Positions 1-5,198 of a DNA stretch of 6,165 nt are shown here, one piece after another; within the stretch, counting starts at the first letter, position 1; every line of letters starts with the position of its first letter. Location of the stretch: assembly GCA_026713745.1 (NCBI GenBank), contig JAPONU010000209.1, positions 1 to 6,165 of the forward strand, in the 5' to 3' direction. The notes beneath the pieces are model-generated. The model had not been told where the DNA came from. It did no database searches and saw only the letters and a list, made by a program, of their open reading frames with translations. The translations under genes were made by a program, and so were the position numbers. This DNA is from a bacterium (GTDB lineage Bacteria > Actinomycetota > Acidimicrobiia > Acidimicrobiales > CATQHL01).

Positions 1-85
1 GATCCTCCGAGGCGACGTCGAGCGCACCCTCGCCCTGCTGGGCCGCAACAGCTACGAGGACCTCGACGCCGAGGTCCTCCACTAG
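1..85 (+). CDS. FMN-dependent alpha-hydroxy-acid dehydrogenase, C-terminal end (partial)
   Basis: Only the last 27 codons are in the window, read in the frame starting at base 2 and ending at TAG 83-85. The translated tail begins ILRGDVERTLALLG and ends in an acidic, leucine-containing stretch. From family knowledge, this resembles the C-terminal helix of FMN-dependent L-2-hydroxyacid oxidases/dehydrogenases (lactate dehydrogenase LldD, glycolate oxidase, MftD-like), where an L-R-x-E/D-x-x-x-x-L-x-L-x-G pattern followed by a short leucine/aspartate tail is usual. Those enzymes oxidise 2-hydroxy acids to 2-oxo acids. The subtype cannot be told, and the catalytic residues lie outside the window. 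The gene converges on the next one, with 51 bp between the two stops. I see no convincing terminator hairpin there. Confidence 0.55.
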   Translation, partial: ILRGDVERTLALLGRNSYEDLDAEVLH

Positions 86-136
86 CGGCGGCCGTCTGCG
101 CCGGTTGCCTGCATGGGTCCGGTCGGGGGCAGCGAG

Positions 137-2113
137 TCAGCCGGTGCGAGCCGGGAGTGACTCGATCGTCTGGCGGGCCTCGGCGATGGCGTCGGCGATA
201 GTGCGCGGTGAGCGGGCGTCGCCGATGCGCACCGTTGGGATGCCGGCGACGTTGGGGCCGTCGTGGCCTCCCCGGGGCGCCAGAGCGGTCGGCACCGCCG
301 GCCGCAGCGGCTCGGCCACCACGATGCTGCGCGCCGGCAGCACCGATCGGGTGCCGGCCTCATCGAGCCATTCCGCCCCGGTCTCGGTAATGCGGGCCGC
401 CCGTCCCCGGACCGCGGTCGCCGCCAGCCGGCTGAGATAGGCCCGACGCGCCAGGCCCGAGGTGTCATGCCCGATCCGCTCGGCTCCCAGCAGCGAGACC
501 CGGTAGCCGCCGCGGCGGCACCAGAGGGCGGCCGCCAGGGCGCGGCTCCCGCCGCCGAGCACCACCACCGGGTCGATGAGGTGCCAGGTGTCATGGGTGG
601 ATGGCCGACCCTCCAGCAGGTCCTCCAGCGTCCAGGCCGGCAGATGCTCGTAGCCGTCGAGCACCTCGGGGGCAGTCTGCGCCCCGGTCGCCAGGACCAG
701 ATAGTCGGCGGCGGTCCCTGCGAGGTCCCTGGCGCCGCTGATGTCGACGCCGAGTGACACCGCGACACCGAGCCGCTCGAGTTCACCCGTGTACCAGTCC
801 GCCAGGCGCGCCATGTGGCCCAGGCCGGGAGTGGCGGCCGCCAGCTGCAGGGCGCCGCCGAGGCGGTCGGCTCGCTCGAACAGGTGCACGTCGTGGCCCA
901 GCTGCGCCGCCCGGCGTGCCGCCTCCATGCCGGCCGGGCCGCCGCCGACTACCAGCACCCGGCCGGGCGCTTCGGCTCTCTCCAGTGGGGGGTGCGTCTC
1001 GCGGCCCACGCCGGGGTTCACCGAGCAGGAGATGGCCTCGCCGTACTGCAGCCGGCCGGCACACCCCTCGACGGTGGCGATGCACGGGCGGATCTCGTCG
1101 TGGCGCCCGCTGGCGGCCTTGGCGATCCAGTCCTCGTCGGCCAGCAGCGCCCGGCCCAGCGCCACCGCGTCGCAGCGCCCGTCGCGCAGCGCCTTCTCAG
1201 CGGTGTCGGGGGTGGAGATCCGGCCGACGCCGATGACCGGCACCGCCACGTTGCGGCGCACCTCAGCGGCGAGATCCAGGAAGGCGCCCTCGGGGTCGTC
1301 CAGCAGGGGAATCGTCCACGGCACCGAGCCGTAGACGCCCGCCGAGACGACGAAGGCGTCGGCACCGGCCTCGGCGAACCGCTGCGCCGCCACCACGGCG
1401 TCCTGCGGTTGCAACCCGCCGGCCACGAGGTCCGAGCCGTTGATGCGCACCACCACAGCGAGGTCGGGCACCGCCCCGCGCACCGCCGCGATGACCTCGC
1501 AGCCGAAGCGGCTGCGCTCGGCAACGGTGGCGCCGCCGAATCGGTCCGTGCGCCGGTTGGACTCCGCCGCCAGGAACTGCTGGATGAGGTAGCCGTGACC
1601 GCCGTGGATCTCCACGGCCGCGAAGCCGCTGCCGGCGGCCCGCTCGGCCGTCCGGCCGAACGCCGCCACGACCTCGTCGACTTCGCCGGTCGAGAGCGCT
1701 CGCGGCGGGACCCGAACGTGGGCGCCGGCCTGGAGGGCCGACGGCGCCACGGGCACCTCGCCGATCACGGTGGGTGAGACCTGGCGCCCGCCGTGGCCCA
1801 GTTGGATGCAGGGATGCGCCCCGGTCGAGGCGATGGCCTCGGCCAGCGGCGCCAGGGCTTCGGCTGCGCCCGGGGGCCACAGCCAGGCGATGGCGTTCTC
1901 GACCCGCCCCTCGGGCGCCACCGCGGAGAACCCCACGGTGGCGAGTGCCGTGCCCTGGCTGCGGGTGCGGTAGTAGGCCAGCGCCTCGGCCTCGGGCGCC
2001 CCCTCGGTGAACCCGAAACCGGTCGTCATCGCCGACAGCACGATGCGGTTGCGCAACTCCAGCCCGCCGATCCTCACCGGGCTGAACAGGCGGGGGTAGG
2101 TCGCGTCCGACAC
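137..2113 (-). CDS. FadH/old-yellow-enzyme family NAD(P)H:flavin oxidoreductase (2,4-dienoyl-CoA reductase-like) with altered Fe-S motif
   Basis: A 658-aa cytoplasmic flavoprotein, the usual length for FadH/enoate-reductase/trimethylamine-dehydrogenase-type enzymes. Residues 1-335 form the FMN TIM barrel. They include QLGHGGR (His107), HGGHGYLIQQF (Tyr175, at the place of the FadH catalytic Tyr), NRRTDRFGG, and the FMN-phosphate segment VGRI...AVALGRALLADEDW (296-329). Residues 344-363 are the Fe-S linker, with Cys344, Cys351 and Cys363 but Thr347 where FadH has its second cysteine. VGGGPAG at 389-395 starts the FAD domain, VVVLGGGSRALAAAL is the second Rossmann motif, and GDARSPRTIADAI near the C-terminus is the closing FAD motif. 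By family it should pass hydride from NAD(P)H via FAD and FMN to an enoyl or dienoyl substrate. A relationship to the FadH/OYE proteins found near mycofactocin loci is possible but unproven. I chose GTG 2113 because homology begins at once (YPRLFSPVRIGGLELRNRI). The frame stays open upstream to 2371, but that part runs through the AT-rich island and antisense to the next gene. Confidence 0.9.
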   Translation of the reverse strand: MSDATYPRLFSPVRIGGLELRNRIVLSAMTTGFGFTEGAPEAEALAYYRTRSQGTALATVGFSAVAPEGRVENAIAWLWPPGAAEALAPLAEAIASTGAHPCIQLGHGGRQVSPTVIGEVPVAPSALQAGAHVRVPPRALSTGEVDEVVAAFGRTAERAAGSGFAAVEIHGGHGYLIQQFLAAESNRRTDRFGGATVAERSRFGCEVIAAVRGAVPDLAVVVRINGSDLVAGGLQPQDAVVAAQRFAEAGADAFVVSAGVYGSVPWTIPLLDDPEGAFLDLAAEVRRNVAVPVIGVGRISTPDTAEKALRDGRCDAVALGRALLADEDWIAKAASGRHDEIRPCIATVEGCAGRLQYGEAISCSVNPGVGRETHPPLERAEAPGRVLVVGGGPAGMEAARRAAQLGHDVHLFERADRLGGALQLAAATPGLGHMARLADWYTGELERLGVAVSLGVDISGARDLAGTAADYLVLATGAQTAPEVLDGYEHLPAWTLEDLLEGRPSTHDTWHLIDPVVVLGGGSRALAAALWCRRGGYRVSLLGAERIGHDTSGLARRAYLSRLAATAVRGRAARITETGAEWLDEAGTRSVLPARSIVVAEPLRPAVPTALAPRGGHDGPNVAGIPTVRIGDARSPRTIADAIAEARQTIESLPARTG

Positions 2114-2121
2114 GGCCCGGC

Positions 2122-2127
2122 ATTGTA
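2122..2127 (-). promoter_or_regulatory. Possible -10 box for a leaderless transcript of the FadH/OYE gene
   Basis: On the minus strand the hexamer TACAAT lies eight bases upstream of the GTG start at 2113, and there is no Shine-Dalgarno sequence between them. If it works as a -10 box, transcription would begin at or next to the start codon, giving a leaderless mRNA, which is common in Actinobacteria. The matching -35 area (about 2145-2150, GATCGG on the minus strand) is weak, so this is only a candidate. The alternative is that the promoter lies in the AT-rich island further upstream. Confidence 0.3.
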
Positions 2128-2185
2128 GGAGCGTGCCGCCCGGCCCGATCCATCGCGCTCGTCTCGGCGACGCGCCGCCGGCTGG

Positions 2186-2244
2186 GAGAACACTATATTC
2201 TACTATTACAGTCAGTTTTATATATTTCTCACTAATATAAGTGA
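2186..2244. promoter_or_regulatory. AT-rich divergent promoter region
   Basis: Between two divergent genes the base composition switches abruptly from very GC-rich to almost pure A/T for about 50 bases (roughly 2191-2240). There are several -10-like hexamers on both strands, for example TATATT at 2194-2199 and TAATAT at 2233-2238. I could not find a well-spaced -35/-10 pair, so exact promoters are not assigned. GAGAA at 2186-2190 and TTCTC at 2226-2230 form a loosely spaced inverted pair around the island. The position, facing both the FadH/OYE gene and the coiled-coil gene, fits a shared regulatory region. Confidence 0.5.
2229..2244. promoter_or_regulatory. 16-bp near-palindrome, candidate operator
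   Basis: TCACTAATATAAGTGA reads as an inverted repeat with perfect TCACT/AGTGA arms. Fourteen of 16 positions are symmetric; only the two A/T positions inside the arms break symmetry. Size and form are like operators bound by dimeric helix-turn-helix repressors (TetR, GntR or MarR types). It overlaps a -10-like TAATAT and lies 62 bases before the ATG at 2307. No regulator gene is in the window, so the binding protein is unknown. Confidence 0.4.
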
Positions 2245-2293
2245 TGCCGGAAACGCGAGGTTGCTGGGGATCACGCGGTCGCGGTAGGTTTGC

Positions 2294-2300
2294 AGGAGGT
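2294..2300 (+). promoter_or_regulatory. Strong ribosome-binding site that sets the start of the coiled-coil gene
   Basis: AGGAGGT is a near-perfect Shine-Dalgarno sequence six bases before ATG 2307. It decides this start over the in-frame ATG at 2241, which has no such site and lies in the AT-rich promoter edge. Confidence 0.8.
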
Positions 2301-2306
2301 TCGGAC

Positions 2307-2618
2307 ATGAATACGGCAGTCATCTCGTCCATCATCGGCACCGTCGGCGCTGCGTTCATCGCCGTGCTCATCTTCTACCTGCAGGGCCTGCGCGACGACA
2401 TCCGAGCCCTGGGCGGGCGCATCGACGGGGTGGAGTCGGGTCTGCGGTCGGATCTGGGTGGGCGGATCGACGCGATGGAGTCGCGGCTCGGCAGGGTCGA
2501 AGAGAGCCTTATCCGGATCGAAACCGTCCAGGAGGAGCACGGCCGGAAGCTCGACGGCATCGCCGATCACGGTGAGCGGATCTCGGCTCTCGAGGGTGCC
2601 GCCGCGGCGATGTCCTGA
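2307..2618 (+). CDS. Small membrane-anchored coiled-coil protein, function unknown
   Basis: A 103-aa protein. Residues about 4-25 (AVISSIIGTVGAAFIAVLIF) form one hydrophobic membrane segment with a very short N-terminus. Residues about 27-97 are charged, with leucine, isoleucine and valine spaced as in a coiled coil (DDIRALGGRIDGVES, then LGRVEESLIRIETVQEEHG). There are no cysteines and no enzymatic motif. It is most likely anchored by its N-terminus with the helical rod in the cytoplasm, as an oligomeric scaffold or partner protein. This is inference; I do not recognise a named family. Residues 36-44 and 51-59 repeat (GGRIDGVES / GGRIDAMES). The start is fixed by the strong site at 2294-2300. 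The phosphotransferase gene follows 59 bases after the stop in the same direction, so co-transcription is possible. Confidence 0.75.
   Translation: MNTAVISSIIGTVGAAFIAVLIFYLQGLRDDIRALGGRIDGVESGLRSDLGGRIDAMESRLGRVEESLIRIETVQEEHGRKLDGIADHGERISALEGAAAAMS
2412..2483 (+). repeat. 45-nt period internal duplication in the coiled-coil gene
   Basis: Bases 2412-2438 and 2457-2483 match at 23 of 27 positions, 45 bases (15 codons) apart. They encode GGRIDGVES and GGRIDAMES. Two of the four differences are silent. This suggests that the rod grew by a small tandem duplication. Confidence 0.6.
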
Positions 2619-2677
2619 CGCCGCATCGCGCCGAGCCGATCCGCGGTGCGACCGTCTCGGCCCGCCCGCCGGTTCGT

Positions 2678-3910
2678 ATGGCGCCACCCGATCTCAGCCC
2701 CGAGGCCGTCGGTTCCGCGCTGGTGGATGCCGGTGTGGCGCCCCGTAGCGCGCCGGACCGGGCGCCCGAGGTGGTCCGGCTCGACGGCGGGTACTCCTGG
2801 TTCACCCTGCGTGTGCGCTGGGGGAGCAGAGACGCCGCCATCGTGCGGGTGGCGCCGTTTGGCGGCACGGTGGAACCCTACGATCCGGCCGCAGAGGCCC
2901 GGCGGTTGCGGGCAGTGGCCGGCGTGGTGCCCGCGCCCGAGGTGTTGGCGGTTGTCGATGCACCGAACCGCATCGGGCGGCCGTTCGGGGTGCACACGCT
3001 GGTGCCGGGCGAGGTGCAGCGCCGGCCGGCTGATCCGGCGCCGTACCGGGAGGCGCTGGCGACGGCGCTCGGGACGCTGCACAGCCGGGCCGATCCGCAG
3101 GCTCTCGAGGATGTCTCCGACGTCGCCGCTGCCTACGACGCCGAGTTGGCCCGCCAGGCCGGTGCCTACCGGCGCAGCTGGCGGCACCCGGGGATCGATG
3201 TGGCGATGCGCTGGCTGGCAGGCAACCGCCCGTCGAGCGGCGCTCGCCCGGTCCTCTGCCACGGCGACTTCCGCCCCGCCAATGTGCTGTGGACCGCGCC
3301 CGGCGTCATCGGCGGCATCATCGACTGGGAGCGTGCCTGGGTCGGCGACCCGCTGTGCGACGTGGCGTTCACCATGCACCTCGGCGGCTGGGGCGCCATC
3401 GAGGGCGCGCCGGTGGACGCGTACCGGGCAGCCGGCGGCGCCGAGGTCCAGCCCGATCGGCTGCGCTACGCCCTGCGCTTCGAACGGCTGCGGTCGATCC
3501 TGTCGGGCATGCAGGGCCTCGCCGCTCTGGCGGCGGGTCGAGCCGACGACCCGCGCCTGGTGGACATCGGTGCCGCCGCGCAGGCCGGCGCCTGGGACTT
3601 GGTGGCCTGGCTGGAGCCAGACCTGCCGCCGCTCAGCGAGGTGTTGGAGCCACCGGCCGCCACCTGCCCCCTCCATGCCGACGCCGGGACCGAGGGCATT
3701 TCCGTCATCCCGGCGAGGGCCTGGATCCACTCCGGTGCCGGAGGAGCCGAACCGCCCGCCGAGGACCAGGCCGCCTGGCTCGACCGCCGGCGTGACCTCA
3801 CGGAGCGAGCGGCCACCGCGGGCCCCGAGATGATCGAACCGCTTCGCGCTCTCGCCGAGGCAGACCCGTCGTCCTCCGGCCTGCCGCAGGTCCGCTGGCG
3901 CGACCTCTGA
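2678..3910 (+). CDS. Phosphotransferase-family protein (APH/ACAD10-11 kinase-like fold)
   Basis: A 410-aa protein with the aminoglycoside-phosphotransferase/kinase-like fold. LDGGYSWFTLRV (about 35-46) is the nucleotide-loop region and IVRVAP follows it, with Arg in place of the usual Lys. The catalytic loop is HGDFRPAN (His195, Asp197, Asn202). The metal-binding segment is IIDWERAWVGDPLCD (Asp216, Asp224, Asp228). These residues are intact, so an active kinase is plausible. The group includes ACAD10/ACAD11-like domains that act on hydroxyacyl substrates as well as antibiotic kinases. The substrate here is unknown, and I would not call it a resistance gene. ATG 2678 lacks a visible Shine-Dalgarno sequence; no better upstream start was found. 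The APH core appears to end near residue 325. The remaining ~80 residues are low in recognisable pattern and contain a REP-like repeat at about 342-351 (SVIPARAWIH), so the native C-terminus may have been altered. Confidence 0.85.
   Translation: MAPPDLSPEAVGSALVDAGVAPRSAPDRAPEVVRLDGGYSWFTLRVRWGSRDAAIVRVAPFGGTVEPYDPAAEARRLRAVAGVVPAPEVLAVVDAPNRIGRPFGVHTLVPGEVQRRPADPAPYREALATALGTLHSRADPQALEDVSDVAAAYDAELARQAGAYRRSWRHPGIDVAMRWLAGNRPSSGARPVLCHGDFRPANVLWTAPGVIGGIIDWERAWVGDPLCDVAFTMHLGGWGAIEGAPVDAYRAAGGAEVQPDRLRYALRFERLRSILSGMQGLAALAAGRADDPRLVDIGAAAQAGAWDLVAWLEPDLPPLSEVLEPPAATCPLHADAGTEGISVIPARAWIHSGAGGAEPPAEDQAAWLDRRRDLTERAATAGPEMIEPLRALAEADPSSSGLPQVRWRDL
3705..3730. repeat. REP-like palindromic repeat inside the phosphotransferase gene (degenerate copy)
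   Basis: The arms are ATCCCGGC (3707-3714) and GCCTGGAT (3719-3726), with a 4-base loop and one mismatch. The flanks GTC and CCAC complete the pattern of widespread bacterial palindromes of the GTCATCCCGGC...GCCGGGATCCAC kind. When such repeats are translated they typically read VIPAKAGI(Q/H) on one strand and WIPAFAGMT on the other. Here the two strands read VIPARAWIH and WIQALAGMT. A better-preserved copy lies 260 bases downstream. Confidence 0.65.
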
Positions 3911-3964
3911 GCCTCCGATCGCCGCAGATCGCCCGCGGTCCGGCCGGTCGGATTCTTCGCTTCT

Positions 3965-3989
3965 CCATCCCGGCAGAGGCCGGGATCGG
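3965..3989. repeat. REP-like palindromic repeat, intergenic copy
   Basis: A perfect 8-bp inverted repeat, ATCCCGGC (3967-3974) and GCCGGGAT (3979-3986), around the loop AGAG. It matches the copy in the preceding gene at 18 of 22 positions. Lying 54 bases after the stop of the phosphotransferase gene, its stem-loop could also help stop transcription or protect the mRNA 3' end, but there is no T-run after it. Confidence 0.65.
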
Positions 3990-4031
3990 TGTCCCGTGGA
4001 ACTATCAGTCACCCGCGAGGACCGTGCCATT

Positions 4032-4059
4032 CACCCTCCCCATGCTCGGGAGCGGGGTG
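4032..4059. repeat. Imperfect hairpin in the gap before the lipocalin-like gene
   Basis: The inner stem is CTCCC (4036-4040) with GGGAG (4048-4052). The outer stem is CACC (4032-4035) with GGTG (4056-4059), and there is a three-base bulge on the right side. It may be a member of another intergenic palindrome family, a leader structure, or a weak terminator for the upstream gene; there is no T-run. The rest of the 3911-4131 gap shows nothing else that I can support beyond the ribosome-binding site GAGGA at 4121-4125. Confidence 0.4.
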
Positions 4060-4131
4060 TGTCAGAAACCGGCCCACCTGCGAGACTGAGCAGTCGGCCC
4101 CAGCGGGCGGCCGGGAGGGCGAGGACGATCG

Positions 4132-5136
4132 ATGAAGCTGACCGAACGCGACGAGTACCTCCACCATCCGCCCGACGACTCCGGCCGGCTGTGGAGCGAC
4201 AACTTCTGGTTCTCGGTCTGCGACCGTGAAGCCGACGTCTTCGGCCTCAACCACATCCACGCCAGCCTCTCCCACGGCTACATCCGGGCCAGCGCCTTCT
4301 ACGTCATCGACGGTGTGCCGCAGCAGTGGGCCTCCCGGCAGCCCCTCGGCGACGAGGCGGTCTTCGAGACTCTCGGGGACGGCAGGGTGCAGTTCGAGGT
4401 GCTGGAGGCCTTCGGCCGATATCGCTGGCAGTTCGACGGCCCGAAGTTCGGTTTCGACCTCACCTACCGGGGGCGGTTCGACCCCTTCGACTACGACGAC
4501 TGCCACGGCGGCAACCCGCTGGCCACCTACGAGAACTACGGCGGCCACTACGAGCAGGCCCTGGACTGCGAAGGCAGCTTCGAGGCCTACGGCGGCCGCC
4601 GGGCAGGCGAGCGGCGCCCGATCTCCTGCTGGTCGCACCGTGACCACTCCTGGACGCACCGGTTCGTGGGTGACTCGCCCTGGGAAACCCGCCGGCGCCG
4701 CACCGCTGAGGCCTCCTGGGGGCACTTCTGGCCGTCGGTGCAGCTGCCCGACCGCCACCTCAACTCGTTCGGCTGGATGAGCCCGACCCAGCCGATCCCC
4801 GAGGGTCGCCCCTACAAGGGCGGCTGGGTGGCCGACGCCTCCGGTGCCCGGGCCATCCTCGACGCCACCTGCGTGCCCCGGATGGAGGACGACGAGCGCA
4901 CCGCCATGGCCTTCACCATGACCTTCGAGCTGCCCGACGGCGAGACGCTCACGGTGCTGACCGGGCGCAAGTGGGCGCAGACCCGCAACGGTCTCATGCG
5001 CGACGAGAACGACGCCGAGGCGCGCCTCGACTGCTACGAGCCGTTCTTCGACTTCGAGGTTGCCGAGACCGGCGAGCGGGGCTACGGGGTGGTGGAGTAC
5101 TCGGTGCACCCGCCGCATCCCCGCTACCGCTTCTGA
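4132..5136 (+). CDS. Lipocalin-like CrtC/AttH-type protein (DUF7064/DUF7065-like)
   Basis: A 334-aa soluble protein with no signal peptide and many aromatic residues (W, Y, F), as expected of a beta-barrel. WSDNFWFSVCDRE (21-33) near the N-terminus, HYEQALDCEGSFEAYG (139-154), and above all the SHRDHSW motif (168-174) match my memory of actinobacterial and proteobacterial DUF7064/7065 proteins. These are distant relatives of hydroxyneurosporene synthase CrtC and AttH and typically carry HYEQ...G(H)RDHSWG. Here the residue after RDHSW is Thr rather than the usual Gly. The role is unknown; relatives often sit in lipid, terpenoid or steroid catabolic clusters, which fits the neighbouring oxidoreductase. 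ATG 4132 follows GAGGA at 4121-4125. It probably heads the operon with the LLM oxidoreductase, whose start is 62 bases after its stop. Confidence 0.65.
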   Translation: MKLTERDEYLHHPPDDSGRLWSDNFWFSVCDREADVFGLNHIHASLSHGYIRASAFYVIDGVPQQWASRQPLGDEAVFETLGDGRVQFEVLEAFGRYRWQFDGPKFGFDLTYRGRFDPFDYDDCHGGNPLATYENYGGHYEQALDCEGSFEAYGGRRAGERRPISCWSHRDHSWTHRFVGDSPWETRRRRTAEASWGHFWPSVQLPDRHLNSFGWMSPTQPIPEGRPYKGGWVADASGARAILDATCVPRMEDDERTAMAFTMTFELPDGETLTVLTGRKWAQTRNGLMRDENDAEARLDCYEPFFDFEVAETGERGYGVVEYSVHPPHPRYRF

Positions 5137-5184
5137 TGCGCTCGGTGGTCCGGCCACTCAGCCGGCCGTCCCGGCACGGTGCGC

Positions 5185-5190
5185 AGAGGA
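5185..5190 (+). promoter_or_regulatory. Ribosome-binding site for the LLM oxidoreductase
   Basis: AGAGGA sits eight bases before GTG 5199 and supports that GTG as the start. The protein sequence also begins as expected for the family there (MRFGLHLPQLG). Confidence 0.6.
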
Positions 5191-5198
5191 TGCCCTGA

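Noticed and set aside
815..1777. Plus-strand open frame (320 codons) opposite the FadH/OYE gene
   Set aside because: It is a complementary-strand shadow of a clearly homologous flavoenzyme, with no ribosome-binding site or motifs.
2114..2371. 86-residue N-terminal extension of the FadH/OYE frame on the minus strand
   Set aside because: It passes through the AT-rich promoter island and antisense to the coiled-coil gene, and it has no family similarity. OYE homology begins just after GTG 2113.
2630..2661. GCCGAG/CTCGGC inverted pair between the coiled-coil and phosphotransferase genes as a terminator
   Set aside because: A six-base stem with a 20-base loop and no T-run; not convincing in such GC-rich DNA.
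2678..3910. Calling the phosphotransferase an antibiotic-resistance kinase
   Set aside because: The motifs show only the broad fold. Length and sequence style fit the ACAD10/11-like group as well or better, and nothing nearby suggests resistance.
2567..4030. Long minus-strand open frame (487 codons) opposite the phosphotransferase gene
   Set aside because: It is Arg/Gly/His/Pro-rich without motifs, and it is opposite a gene with intact APH motifs. Long antisense frames are expected in very GC-rich DNA.
4009..5157. Long minus-strand open frame (382 codons) opposite the lipocalin-like gene
   Set aside because: It is Val/Gly/Ala-rich with no recognisable motif. The plus strand has a ribosome-binding site, an aromatic-rich beta-barrel composition and the RDHSW motif.
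5150..5165. CCGGC/GCCGG hairpin between the lipocalin-like and LLM genes
   Set aside because: A five-base stem in GC-rich sequence is expected by chance, and there is no T-run.
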